From assembly GCA_964445765.1 (NCBI GenBank), contig CAYULD010000001.1:186001-250000 (forward strand): 64,000 bases of DNA, written 5' to 3'. Of this stretch, positions 1 through 8,914 are shown piece by piece. A program made the translations under genes and the position numbers. A model generated the notes under the pieces. The model searched no databases and had not been told where the DNA came from. It saw nothing but the letters and a program-made list of their open reading frames with translations. Source of the DNA: JANPLD01 sp964445765 (GTDB lineage: Bacteria; Pseudomonadota; Alphaproteobacteria; Rickettsiales; UBA8987). The first letter of the stretch is position 1; each line of letters begins with the position of its first letter.

Positions 1-377
1 GTTTTAGGAATTACCACTTTTAAGTTTAAACTAGTTAAAGCCTCAAGAAGAAATAGCCCAGATAAAGCTGGTTCATAATCAGAAAATTTTATTTCTTTTC
101 CTACCCTATAATATTCGCTTGTAACTCCACTATCATTTTTAGTTACAAGATTTTCTAAAAATTCTGCAGTTTGTGGTAAAATTCGTGAATTAATAAAGCC
201 ATCACCTGCACTTTTAGATGCCTTTGCTGTATATCTCCCAAAAGTTTCTTTTTGATTACTCGGAAATCTAAGAAAAAGCCTTGAGATATGATTTAATGCA
301 CAAGTATCAAATATAATAGGTGAAGCCAATGCAAAATGTAAAATTTGATTAATAAATTCAAAAATCTACAACATCAT
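1..377 (-). pseudogene. Partial hypothetical gene running off the left edge, with an amber codon near its start
   Basis: The minus strand is open from position 365 to the window edge, about 121 codons with protein-like composition. No in-frame ATG lies inside the open stretch. The only ATGs in frame are a pair at 372-377, followed by TTG and then TAG at 366-368, so translation from them would stop after three residues. The residues just after the stop include the stretch IIFDTCALNH, which faintly resembles the first strand of PIN-like nucleases, but this is too little to name a family. It may be a gene broken by one nonsense mutation, or it may start at the TTG at 327-329. The C-terminal part lies outside the window. 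Confidence 0.4.
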
Positions 378-419
378 CTTAATAATCTAATTAGAAATAA
401 AGACTATTTAAATTCTAAG

Positions 420-1028
420 TTAGGCTGCAATAGACTCATCATTATCTGATTCATCATCATTATCAGCCTCTAAAGCCGCAAGTTCTGCTGCTTTTTTGGC
501 GGCTTCCTGAGCTTTTTTGATGAAGTAAGGATTCTTCTCGTTCATAGTTTTAACTAAATATTTTGAAGCCTCTTCAAGATCTAATTTTTTAACCGCAGAA
601 ACCTCACGGGAAAGCCTTTCAAGTGCGTTTTCATAAATAATTCTTTCGCTGTAAGAACGCTCTGGATCATCAACATTTTTGTGTAAATCTCTAACAACTT
701 CAGCAACTGAAATTATATTGCCAGAATTAATTTTTGTTTCATATTCTTTTGCCCTTCTGCTCCACATTCCTCTGCTAGATTTTGGCCTTTCAAGAAGAGT
801 TTTATTCACTTCTAGCATTTCACTTGAACCAGATAAAGGTCTTAAACCAGATTTTTCAGCCCTAGCAACCGGAATTCTTAAAATCATTTTCTCTTTTTCA
901 AATTCAATAACATATGTTTTTATTTCATACTCACCTACTTTTTGAGCTTCAACACCTTTTATTTCACCTACACCGTGAGATGGATATACAACTTTTGCAC
1001 CCTGCTTAAACTTAAGAACTGTTGACAT
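420..1028 (-). CDS. carD: CarD/CdnL family RNA polymerase-binding transcription factor
   Basis: The 202-residue product has an N-terminal CarD/TRCF-type RNA polymerase interaction domain at about residues 7-65, with the family-typical stretch VVYPSHGVGEI followed by a strand ending RIPVARAEKSGLRPL. A helical domain follows with MWSRRAKEYETKI and a conserved helix around ERIIYENALERL, as in CdnL proteins. Family members bind the RNAP beta subunit and stabilise open complexes at promoters, including rRNA promoters. The C-terminus is an Ala/Lys helix ending in an acidic Asp/Glu/Ser tail. It is transcribed divergently from the ModA-like gene across a 171-bp gap. Confidence 0.9.
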   Translation of the reverse strand: MSTVLKFKQGAKVVYPSHGVGEIKGVEAQKVGEYEIKTYVIEFEKEKMILRIPVARAEKSGLRPLSGSSEMLEVNKTLLERPKSSRGMWSRRAKEYETKINSGNIISVAEVVRDLHKNVDDPERSYSERIIYENALERLSREVSAVKKLDLEEASKYLVKTMNEKNPYFIKKAQEAAKKAAELAALEADNDDESDNDESIAA

Positions 1029-1199
1029 AGTAAATATAAATTATTTTAGTTGATAAAAATGATAGTGAAGCTAAAAATCACAAATGTGAGTAAATAATTT
1101 TAGCACCAAGAAAACCTACCCGCTTAAAAAGCAGTTCTGAATTGCTTGTGAGGTATATATACCACAAAATTAGGCTAAAATAAACCTAAAATTTTAAGA

Positions 1200-2033
1200 A
1201 TGATAAAAATATCAAAAAATATCCATATAATTCAAGCACTTACCTTGATAATATTTTTTGTTCTTGCTTTTCCTCAAAATTCTTTAGCTATTAAACAAAA
1301 AAAGGCTTTTGATAGAGGTTTAATTGTTCTTGCACCATCTGCAATGACAAACGCAATGCACGAAGTTATTCAGCAATTTAGCCGAAAAATGAATATTTCT
1401 GTTAGTGCTAGTTTTGATTCCACTAGTGAATTATCTGAGATTATAAATTCTGGCGAGCCTGCAAATATATTTATATCTGAAGATAAAAACGCCCTAAAAA
1501 ATCTTCAACAAATGGGGCTTCTTAATGTATTTAGTATTAAAGAATTGGTTTCTGATGAGTTAGTTTTAGTTGTTCCAAAAAATAGTTTTCTTATAAAAAA
1601 AACTAAAAAACTTAACACCGATGAAGAAAAAATTTCTTTTATTGTAAAAACTTCTCTTATTTCAATTCCTGATTTTGAGCTTGATGCGATTGGTTTTTAT
1701 GCTAAGCAATCCCTTACAAACCTTCGCTTATGGGCTGAAGTAGAAAAAAAACTTATTAAAACCAATAATTCTTCTGCCTCTTTATATCTTGCAACTAATG
1801 GTAATACGCCGGCAATAGTTTATAAAAGTGAGGCTATTAATAATGAAGGAGTAAAGATTATTGCAACATTACCGCAAGAAACATATGAAAAAATTATTTA
1901 CAAAATTGCAATTGTTGCAGATATTTCATCTGAGACCACAATGGCGGATTCTGAAGAGTTTATTGAGTTTATAACCTCTTCAAAAATAAAAAATCATTTA
2001 ATTCAAAACGGCTTCCAAAAAATTTCAAAGTAA
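1200..2033 (+). CDS. modA: ModA-like periplasmic molybdate/anion-binding protein
   Basis: The 277-residue product begins with a hydrophobic signal peptide ending near residue 30. It then shows the substrate-binding fold typical of ModA: a strand LIVLAPSAMTNAMHEVIQQF, an ASFDSTSELSEII segment like the SSG/LA region of ModA, and ANIFISEDKNALKNL. ModA delivers molybdate or tungstate to a ModBC ABC transporter. No permease or ATPase partner lies beside it, so it is an orphan here and the ligand is unproven. The spacing to petA is 133 bp, suggesting separate transcription. Confidence 0.65.
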   Translation: MIKISKNIHIIQALTLIIFFVLAFPQNSLAIKQKKAFDRGLIVLAPSAMTNAMHEVIQQFSRKMNISVSASFDSTSELSEIINSGEPANIFISEDKNALKNLQQMGLLNVFSIKELVSDELVLVVPKNSFLIKKTKKLNTDEEKISFIVKTSLISIPDFELDAIGFYAKQSLTNLRLWAEVEKKLIKTNNSSASLYLATNGNTPAIVYKSEAINNEGVKIIATLPQETYEKIIYKIAIVADISSETTMADSEEFIEFITSSKIKNHLIQNGFQKISK

Positions 2034-2166
2034 ATATCAAAGTAATAGTTTGGTTATTACAAAATTAAAAAATACTTATGAATATTGAAATCTATTAAAA
2101 TTTAGTTGCAGTAAATTTGCAAATTGTCTAATTAAGCAATGTTAAACTGGAAAATTAAAATTATTT

Positions 2167-2763
2167 ATGGTGATGGAAAATAAAACTGGTTGTAATGTTG
2201 GTTGTGGCTGTAGCGGTCAAATTGGTGATGAATATGAAGATATGGAAAATAATGACTTAAAAGATCAATCTAAAAGAGATTTTATGGTTCTTGCGGCAAC
2301 TGCTACTGCTGGAATTGGTGCTGCTTGTGCTGTTGCACCTTTTATTGGCTCTATGAACCCTGCTAAAGATACGCTTGCGGTTTCAACTACTGAAGTTGAC
2401 ATATCTTCTGTTAATCAAGGTGAAACTAAAAGGGTTATGTGGCAAGGCAAACCAGTTTTTATAAAAAGAAGAACTGAGGAAGAAATTAAGCTAGCTCGTA
2501 AAGATGACGGTAAGCCAATGCCAGACCCTCAAACAGATTCTGATAGAGTTAAAAAAGGTAAAGAAGAATGGCTTGTTGTAATTGGCGTATGCACGCATTT
2601 AGGTTGCATACCTAATAACTCAACTGGTAAAGATGCTTGGTTTTGCCCTTGTCATGGCTCTTATTATGATCAATCTGGAAGAATTAGAAAGGGCCCTGCC
2701 CCTAAAAATTTAGTTGTTCCACCTTATGAATTTATTGACGATAAAACTATTAAAATTGGGTAA
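2167..2763 (+). CDS. petA: Ubiquinol-cytochrome c reductase Rieske iron-sulfur subunit
   Basis: This is the 2Fe-2S subunit of the bc1 complex, which takes electrons from quinol and passes them to cytochrome c1. Both cluster-binding boxes are present, CTHLGC and CPCHGS, near the C-terminus, followed by the usual GPAPKNLVVPPYEF tail. A single N-terminal membrane anchor follows the Tat-like stretch SKRDFMVLA, with KR in place of RR. Unusually, the first 20 residues hold a cysteine-rich extension (GCNVGCGCSG). Starts at 2167 or 2173 are both possible. It heads the petA-petB-petC operon. Confidence 0.95.
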   Translation: MVMENKTGCNVGCGCSGQIGDEYEDMENNDLKDQSKRDFMVLAATATAGIGAACAVAPFIGSMNPAKDTLAVSTTEVDISSVNQGETKRVMWQGKPVFIKRRTEEEIKLARKDDGKPMPDPQTDSDRVKKGKEEWLVVIGVCTHLGCIPNNSTGKDAWFCPCHGSYYDQSGRIRKGPAPKNLVVPPYEFIDDKTIKIG

Positions 2764-2805
2764 AAATAATATTTTTTATTAAAGTTAACTATTTACGATA
2801 AAACT

Positions 2806-4095
2806 ATGTTCACAAAAACTTTAGATATAGCACTTGATTGGTTTGAAAAGAGGCTTCCTGTTAGAACTTTCTTAAAACATCAAGGTGAATATGAAACCCC
2901 TCGCAATCTTTCTTATGCTTGGAATTTTGGCTCATTAGCAGGCATCGCCCTAGTTATACAAATTGTTACAGGTATATTTCTTGCAATGAGTTATACCGCC
3001 CATGTTGATTATGCTTTTGATTCAGTTGAGAGAATAATGAGAGATGTTCCTTATGGCTGGTTAATCAGATATGTTCACGCGGTTGGGGCTTCTATGTTCT
3101 TCGCGGTTACATACTGCCATATAATTCGTGGCTTATATTATGGCTCATACAAAGCACCCAGAGAAGTTTTATGGTGGTTTGGTATAATTATTTTTCTAAC
3201 AATGATGGCAACTGCCTTTATGGGATATGTTCTTCCTTGGGGGCAGATGAGCTTTTGGGGTGCAACTGTTATAACTGGTTTGTTCACTGCCTTTGATTAT
3301 GTTATAGATGGACTGGGAACTGGTGTTCAAACTTTACTTCTTGGTGGCTTTTCAGTTGATAACCCAACATTAAATCGTTTTTATGCACTTCACTTTTTAA
3401 TGCCTTTTGTGATTTTTGGCTTAGTTGCAGTTCACTTAATTGCACTTCATACACACGGCTCAAACAACCCAACTGGCTTAGATGTTAAAAGTAAAAGAGA
3501 TGTTATTCCATTCCACCCATATTATACTATAAAAGATTTTTTTGGGTTTGGGGTATTCTTTATTATCTTCTTTGCCTTTGTATTCTTTGCACCAAATTAT
3601 CTTGGCCACCCTGATAATTATATTCCAGCTGACCCTCTTGTTACACCACCTCATATTGTTCCAGAGTGGTATTTCTTGCCGTTTTATGCAATTTTAAGGG
3701 CAGTTCCAGATATAATAATTCCATTTACTGGAATAGTTATAATGAATTCAAAACTTGCTGGGGTTTTAGCAATGTTTGGCTCAATATTAATTTTATTCTT
3801 CCTGCCTTGGTTAGATAAACACCCTGTTAGAAGTGGCAAATATCGTCCTATTTTTAAGTTCGCTTTCTTAATATTTGTGATTAATGGAATTTTGCTTGGC
3901 TATATTGGCGGCTCACCTGCTGATGGCACAACATTTGGTTTATCAAATGTTTTAGTCGGCAGAATTTGCACACTTTATTACTTCGGATATTTTATTGCAA
4001 TTCTTCCAATATTAAGCCGTTTAGAGAAGGCAAAACCATTACCTGAATCTGTTTTTGAATATACAAAAAATAAATATGGTGAAGGGGTTAAATAA
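2806..4095 (+). CDS. petB: Cytochrome b of the bc1 complex
   Basis: The 429-residue multispanning protein carries the two heme b sites and the Qo/Qi quinone sites of complex III. The heme-ligand His pair in the second helix is visible (HAVGASM and YCHIIRG, 14 apart), as is a second pair in the fourth helix (ALHFLMPF and VAVHLIALHTHG). The Qo-site PEWY motif occurs in PEWYFLPFYAILR. The length matches fused full-length bacterial cytochrome b. It lies 42 bp after petA and 48 bp before petC in one operon. Confidence 0.97.
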   Translation: MFTKTLDIALDWFEKRLPVRTFLKHQGEYETPRNLSYAWNFGSLAGIALVIQIVTGIFLAMSYTAHVDYAFDSVERIMRDVPYGWLIRYVHAVGASMFFAVTYCHIIRGLYYGSYKAPREVLWWFGIIIFLTMMATAFMGYVLPWGQMSFWGATVITGLFTAFDYVIDGLGTGVQTLLLGGFSVDNPTLNRFYALHFLMPFVIFGLVAVHLIALHTHGSNNPTGLDVKSKRDVIPFHPYYTIKDFFGFGVFFIIFFAFVFFAPNYLGHPDNYIPADPLVTPPHIVPEWYFLPFYAILRAVPDIIIPFTGIVIMNSKLAGVLAMFGSILILFFLPWLDKHPVRSGKYRPIFKFAFLIFVINGILLGYIGGSPADGTTFGLSNVLVGRICTLYYFGYFIAILPILSRLEKAKPLPESVFEYTKNKYGEGVK

Positions 4096-4143
4096 GTTTT
4101 TTTCCTCACTAATAAAAAGATTATAAATTAATAAATTATAACA

Positions 4144-4920
4144 ATGCTAAAAAAAATTTTTCAAATTTCATCATTATCAATTTTGTTACTATTTTCTGAT
4201 AATGCATTTTCCGCCGGTGACGCAAAGCACCCAAAACAAATGGCTTGGGCTTTTGATGGAATTTTTGGTAAATTTGATAAACCTTCTATTCAAAGGGGTT
4301 TTCAAGTTTATAAAGAGGTTTGCTCTGCCTGCCACGGTGTTAACAGGCTTGCATTTAGAAACCTTATGGAAGTCGGTTTTTCTGAAGCAGAAGTTAAAGC
4401 CTTAGCATCAACTTATAATGTTTCAGATGGCCCAAATGAAGATGGTGAAATGTTTGAAAGGCCAGCTAGACCATCAGATAAAATCCCTTCACCTTTCAAA
4501 AATAAGAAGGCTGCAATCGCAGCAAATGGTGCTTATCCACCTGATTTATCTCTGATAATTAAGGCTCGCCACGATGGTGCTAATTACTTATTTTCTCTGC
4601 TTACTGGTTATGAAGCAAATGAAAAAGCACCTAAAAAAGTTGTTATACCTGAAGGAAAATATTATAACCCATATTTTGCAGGTGGGGCAATCACAATGGC
4701 ACCACCACTAACATCTGAGGGGCAAGTTACTTATCAAGATGGCACTCCAGCAAGTGTTGAACAAATGGCAAAAGATGTTGTTAATTTCTTACAATGGGCT
4801 TCTGAGCCTGAGATGGAGCATAGAAAATCTATGGGTGTTAAAGTTTTAATTTTCTTAGGCTTCTTCACTTGGCTTTTCTGGGTTGCTAAACGCCGTATTT
4901 GGCAAAGAATAGGGCAGTAA
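4144..4920 (+). CDS. petC: Cytochrome c1 of the bc1 complex
   Basis: The 258-residue product has an N-terminal signal peptide ending in FSAGDAKH. It carries a CXXCH heme c box (CSACHG) at about residues 60-65, a Met ligand region TMAPPL, and a C-terminal membrane anchor ending with VAKRRIW. It carries electrons from the Rieske protein to soluble or membrane cytochrome c. It is the last gene of petABC. An AT-rich 153-bp gap follows with no clear strong terminator. Confidence 0.95.
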   Translation: MLKKIFQISSLSILLLFSDNAFSAGDAKHPKQMAWAFDGIFGKFDKPSIQRGFQVYKEVCSACHGVNRLAFRNLMEVGFSEAEVKALASTYNVSDGPNEDGEMFERPARPSDKIPSPFKNKKAAIAANGAYPPDLSLIIKARHDGANYLFSLLTGYEANEKAPKKVVIPEGKYYNPYFAGGAITMAPPLTSEGQVTYQDGTPASVEQMAKDVVNFLQWASEPEMEHRKSMGVKVLIFLGFFTWLFWVAKRRIWQRIGQ

Positions 4921-5073
4921 TATGTAATGGTTAATATTAAATTTATTTCTTGATATTTTTATTATTCTAATATATAATTAATTTTAGGTTAATTTTATTA
5001 ATTTTAAAACTATAAATTATTATTAATTTTTTTTATAGTTTTATATCTTAATTCTAATTCAAGAAATTTATTT

Positions 5074-5355
5074 ATGAAAAAACTTCTATTTACTTTATTT
5101 TCAATAGGGGTTTGTTTAACTTCTATTGAGGCATTCTCTCAAAGCTCAGATTGTGTAAGTAAGATTCAAAGGAAACAGCCAAGATTGTCAGATTGCTCTT
5201 CAAATAGAAACCCCGATGCTTGTAATTTAAGAAATGATTATTTAAGTTCAATTGCTGATATTCGATATGCTCAAGAAATGTTAAACTGTGAATATAAAAA
5301 TAGCTTAAGAGAATTAAAAATTAGGCAAAGAAACAGTAATCAATCTACAATATAA
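5074..5355 (+). CDS. Small secreted cysteine-containing protein of unknown function
   Basis: This 93-residue ORF has a good signal peptide (MKKLLFTLFSIGVCL, cleavage probably after EAFS). The mature part has four cysteines (SDC, LSDC, DAC, LNC) and a charged C-terminal helix, consistent with a small periplasmic protein. I do not recognise a family. Its last 11 bases overlap the convergent ccmA gene. Confidence 0.6.
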   Translation: MKKLLFTLFSIGVCLTSIEAFSQSSDCVSKIQRKQPRLSDCSSNRNPDACNLRNDYLSSIADIRYAQEMLNCEYKNSLRELKIRQRNSNQSTI

Positions 5356-5968
5356 TCTCAACCCCAAAAGGGATTTTAACCTCTTGATGGGCGGTGATTA
5401 TAGCAATATTGCCTCTATCGCAAAAGCCAGCAATTAAATTTAGTAATTTGTTTGAAATATTAGCATCTAAATTTGCAAATGGCTCGTCTAAAATCCATAT
5501 TTTTGATTGCTTTAGAATAAGCCTAGCGAGTGCAACCCTTTTTTGCCAACCAGTAGAAAGTTTTTGGCATTCAGTTTCTAAAAATTCATCAAGTTCAAAA
5601 TATTTAATGGCAGGCAATAAGCCCTCTTTTAGATTATAAATTTCAGCCCAAAAATTAAGGTTCTCTCTAACGGTAAGCAAATTATCTACGGCTAAATTAT
5701 GACCAATATAGCTAATTTCGCTCTGAAATTTTTGATAGTCTTCACTAATTTCAAAAACTTCTTCATTGTTGTTACTTGAGTAATTGCAATAAATAAAGCC
5801 ACCCTTTGGAACTATTAAGCCTGCTAGAATTTTTAGCAAAGTTGTTTTGCCACTGCCATTATCCCCTTTTACCACAAGGCAATTGCCACCAAACATTGTA
5901 TAGCCAATATCTTTGAAAATTTCCTTTTCACCATAACTATATGTGATATTTTGGAAACTGAAGAGCAT
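5345..5968 (-). CDS. ccmA: Heme exporter ATP-binding protein CcmA
   Basis: The 207-residue ABC ATPase has Walker A GDNGSGKTTLL, a signature region STGWQKRVALARL and Walker B IWILDEPFANLD. Size and sequence fit CcmA, which with CcmB drives the export step of cytochrome c maturation (System I). This matches the presence of petC. No ccmB follows, so the Ccm genes are scattered, as in Rickettsiales. The signature has Trp where many CcmA proteins have Gln. It is transcribed divergently from acnA. Confidence 0.85.
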   Translation of the reverse strand: MLFSFQNITYSYGEKEIFKDIGYTMFGGNCLVVKGDNGSGKTTLLKILAGLIVPKGGFIYCNYSSNNNEEVFEISEDYQKFQSEISYIGHNLAVDNLLTVRENLNFWAEIYNLKEGLLPAIKYFELDEFLETECQKLSTGWQKRVALARLILKQSKIWILDEPFANLDANISNKLLNLIAGFCDRGNIAIITAHQEVKIPFGVEIIL

Positions 5969-6061
5969 AAGGATAAAAAGTTGCAGAGTTATTGAATTAT
6001 TACAATTTCAAGTTTTACTAATTTGCTTATATTCAAATAAATCAAAATATATTTATCGTCT

Positions 6062-7273
6062 ATGAAAAATAGCTTCAATTCTCTTAAAAAACTTAGCATT
6101 AAAGGCAAAGAATATAATTATTTTTCTATTCCAGAGGCAGAAAAAGCATCGGGTTTAGATTTTTCTCGCTTGCCTTATTCGCTTAAAGTTTTGCTTGAAA
6201 ATATGCTTCGCACTGAAGATGGCATTGCAGTTAATAAAGAAGATGTGCTTGCATTTGGCGATTGGCTAAAAAATAACGGAAAATCTAATCACGAGATTGC
6301 ATTTTCGCCAGCAAGGGTGCTAATGCAAGATTTTACTGGCGTTCCAGCGGTTGTTGATTTAGCCGCAATGCGTGATGCTATGAAGAAACTTGGTGGCAAG
6401 CCTGAAAAAATCAACCCACTTATACCAGTTGATTTAGTGATTGATCACTCTGTAATGGTTGATAAATACGCAACTTCAACTTCATTAAATGATAATGTTG
6501 CCCTAGAGATGGAGAGAAATATTGAGCGATATAAATTCTTAAAATGGGGGCAGAAGGCTCTTTCAAACTTCCGTGTTGTGCCACCCGGAACGGGAATTTG
6601 CCATCAGGTGAATTTAGAATATCTTGCACAAGTTGTTTGGACAGGTGATAAAAACGGCAAATTATTTGCATATCCAGATTCTCTAGTTGGAACTGATTCT
6701 CATACAACAATGATAAACGGCCTTGCGGTTCTTGGTTGGGGCGTTGGCGGTATTGAGGCGGAAGCCGCAATGCTTGGTCAGCCTATATCAATGTTAATTC
6801 CAGAAGTTATTGGCTTTGAAATTTCAGGCAAACTTAAAGCAGGCGTTACCGCAACTGATTTAGTATTAACAGTTACACAGATGCTTCGCAAAAAAGGTGT
6901 AGTGAATAAATTTGTTGAATTTTTTGGTGAAGGGCTTGCGAATATGCCCCTTGCAGATAGGGCAACTATTGCAAATATGGCACCTGAATATGGTGCAACT
7001 ATGGGTTTCTTCCCTATTGATGCGGAAACTATAAAATATCTTAAAAATACTAATCGTAGTGAGGAAACAATTTTGCTAACAGAAGAATATGCAAAAGCTC
7101 AAAATATGTGGTGTGATAAAAATTCTCCTGCACCAATATTTACTGATGTTCTAAAACTTGATTTATCAACCGTTGAACCTTCAGTTGCTGGGCCAAAACG
7201 CCCACAAGATAGAATTGGTTTAGATAATGTACAAAGTGAATTTCTAAAATTCTTAAAAGAAAGCAGGGGATAA
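6062..7273 (+). pseudogene. acnA: Truncated aconitate hydratase (N-terminal 403 residues only)
   Basis: The protein is a clear AcnA-type aconitase from its start through GPKRPQDR, including GTDSHTTMINGLAVLGWGVGG and QPISMLIPEV. It then ends after about 20 further residues at a TAA. AcnA proteins are normally close to 890 residues. The missing part holds all three cysteine ligands of the 4Fe-4S cluster and the swivel domain, so this product cannot be an active aconitase on its own. The break lies directly against a gene on the other strand whose tail is repeat-derived, so loss or rearrangement at a dispersed repeat, or misassembly there, is likely. Confidence 0.85.
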
Positions 7274-7286
7274 TTTCTGCATTGAA

Positions 7287-8468
7287 TTATACAACTCTTT
7301 CTTCATTTCTTCCAACTTCTGAAGCTGGTGATGGGTTTGGTGTAAGATTATTCAAATCAGTTGGGGAGACATTTTCCCCACCTTCAATACCATCAACACT
7401 GCTAAATATTCCACCAATTCCTCTAACAAATTTACCTAAACCTTTGCCAGCTTGTTTGATGTTATGAAAATCTGCTTTTACACCGCCCCCAATAAATGGA
7501 GTTGCTTGCTTTCTGTATTCACCATTCACACCTAACTGAATATAAGGGGTAACGAAATTTTTAGGTTTTCCATATTCTAAAATTACATTCGCATTATATT
7601 CTTGACTTGTAAACATTGTTGAAGCCTGCCAGCCAAATTTATTACCCACCTGCCCTTCAGCACCAACATTTAGTGATAGAGGCAAGGTTTTAGTTGGAAA
7701 TTTTTTTTCACTACCCGGTATTGGATTACCTGTAAAAGGGTCAGCTTCAAAAACGGATTGTGTTTCGGTTGTAATTGAAGCAAAAGGTTTTCTATCACCT
7801 ACCGCAATTTTTTTTTGCCCCAAAAAGCCATCTCCATTTACGGAGCCAACGCCAATGCCTCCTCTAACTGAAAATTTATCATTAATACGCCTATTATACA
7901 TTGCGGCTAAATTGCCCCCCTGCCCTAAAGATGTATATTGAAAGCCAACGCCCCCTTTTGGGTCTGTTAAGCCATTTAAGAATAAATCAAATTGCGTGAA
8001 CCTTCCAACAGGTGAAACATCTTCACCACCCCCCAAATTATATGTTACACCGGTGGTTAACCTTGCCTCAACCCTGCTTGCTGAGGGGGTGCTTGTGTTA
8101 AGGGTTATGCCATTAGTTTGACAATAAGCCTTATACTGAGATGAATTTTCTATTGTGCTAGTAACTGGATATCTTTTATCTTTTTCATTTGGCTTTAATC
8201 CTTGCAGGGTTTGAATTAATGTTATTCCATTTTCTTGCTTATTTAGAACCTCATTATAGAATCCCTGTTTATTAGCATCTCCACTATCCCTAAATGAATT
8301 TGCAGCTTCAGTGATAACTTGTTGGTAACTCTGTGTATTACTTAAATCTTTACCATTAGTTTTTTCTGCAATTGCTTTTTTAAATTCATTTAACATATCT
8401 GGTTTTGAAGCATTTTGCATTTGCTGCTGAATTCCAACTTGTGTTAGCATTGCGGTTAAATATGTCAT
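7287..8468 (-). CDS. Hypothetical protein with glycine-rich beta-strand C-terminal half; shared N-terminus family
   Basis: The 393-residue product starts MTYLTAMLTQVGIQQQMQ, as does the 796-residue protein at 8915-11305. The N-terminal third is helical and Asn/Gln/Lys-rich. From about residue 150, alternating polar/hydrophobic strands rich in Gly and Tyr (VGFQYTSLGQGGNLAAMYNRR, then FVTPYIQLGVNGEYRK) suggest a beta-barrel or adhesin-like fold, but no signal peptide is visible. The last about 17 residues (TPNPSPASEVGRNEE) read like the translation of the intergenic repeats nearby, so the native end may be lost. The start has a good AAAAAGG ribosome site. I cannot assign a function. Confidence 0.6.
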   Translation of the reverse strand: MTYLTAMLTQVGIQQQMQNASKPDMLNEFKKAIAEKTNGKDLSNTQSYQQVITEAANSFRDSGDANKQGFYNEVLNKQENGITLIQTLQGLKPNEKDKRYPVTSTIENSSQYKAYCQTNGITLNTSTPSASRVEARLTTGVTYNLGGGEDVSPVGRFTQFDLFLNGLTDPKGGVGFQYTSLGQGGNLAAMYNRRINDKFSVRGGIGVGSVNGDGFLGQKKIAVGDRKPFASITTETQSVFEADPFTGNPIPGSEKKFPTKTLPLSLNVGAEGQVGNKFGWQASTMFTSQEYNANVILEYGKPKNFVTPYIQLGVNGEYRKQATPFIGGGVKADFHNIKQAGKGLGKFVRGIGGIFSSVDGIEGGENVSPTDLNNLTPNPSPASEVGRNEERVV

Positions 8469-8488
8469 AAATTACCTTTTTGTTCGTT
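8429..8488 (-). repeat. 60-bp start-region repeat, copy 1
   Basis: This segment covers the first codons and ribosome-binding leader of the 393-residue gene. It matches 11266-11325 at 59 of 60 positions by eye, including AAAAAGG placed six bases before the ATG. The copies lie in the same orientation at the starts of two otherwise different genes. Confidence 0.9.
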
Positions 8489-8914
8489 TATCGTTAATCG
8501 TTTATCGTTTTCTCCCTCTCCCCTTTCAAGGGGAGAGGTTAGGAGAGGGGATCAAAATATATTATAATCTTAACTTATATTTTTATTCCAACCATCCCCT
8601 CTCTTTTGTTCTCTCCCCTTATAAAAGGTGAGAGGGGATTTTTGAGTATAACACTTGCACCTTGCGTCATTTCAAACAGAATGAGAAATCTGGTTGAAAT
8701 ATATTCCTTTTAGATTTCTCGCTTCGTTCGTAATGACACGAATTTTATTGTTTTACTCGTCATCTCCGCGAAAGCGGAGATCCAAAACCTATCTTGGATT
8801 CCCGCTTTCGCGGGAATGACAATAGTTTTTAAGTGGATACCCCTATAATTTTTTCTTACTGAAAAAATTCTGGGTATGACAATATCACTAATAACTTGCC
8901 ACTTGCCACCATCA
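8469..8914. repeat. Intergenic repeat island (446 bp) without a gene
   Basis: The gap contains, in order: a TTTATCGTTAATCG-type leader (about 8484-8510); a perfect palindrome of ten-base arms at 8516-8537 (CTCTCCCCTT, two-base loop); a second hairpin at 8594-8639; an imperfect 74-bp palindrome at 8667-8739 (GAGAAATC / GATTTCTCGCTTCG arms); a 62-bp palindrome at 8759-8820 with GCGAAAGCGGAGAT and CCGCTTTCGCGGG arms; a hairpin at 8838-8876 (TACCC...GGGTA); and an ACTTGCCACTTGCCACC stretch at about 8894-8910. No ORF is credible here. Confidence 0.8.

Noticed and set aside
1029..1199. A regulatory RNA between carD and the ModA-like gene
   Set aside because: I see AT-rich promoter-like DNA but no stable fold or known molybdenum-cofactor riboswitch.
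7282..7467. A plus-strand ORF of 61 codons after acnA, possibly the missing aconitase part
   Set aside because: Its sequence has no resemblance to aconitase and lies antisense to the 393-residue gene.
8480..8900. Possible CRISPR array in the repeat-rich gap
   Set aside because: Repeat units differ in sequence and length, have no regular spacers, and no cas genes are near.
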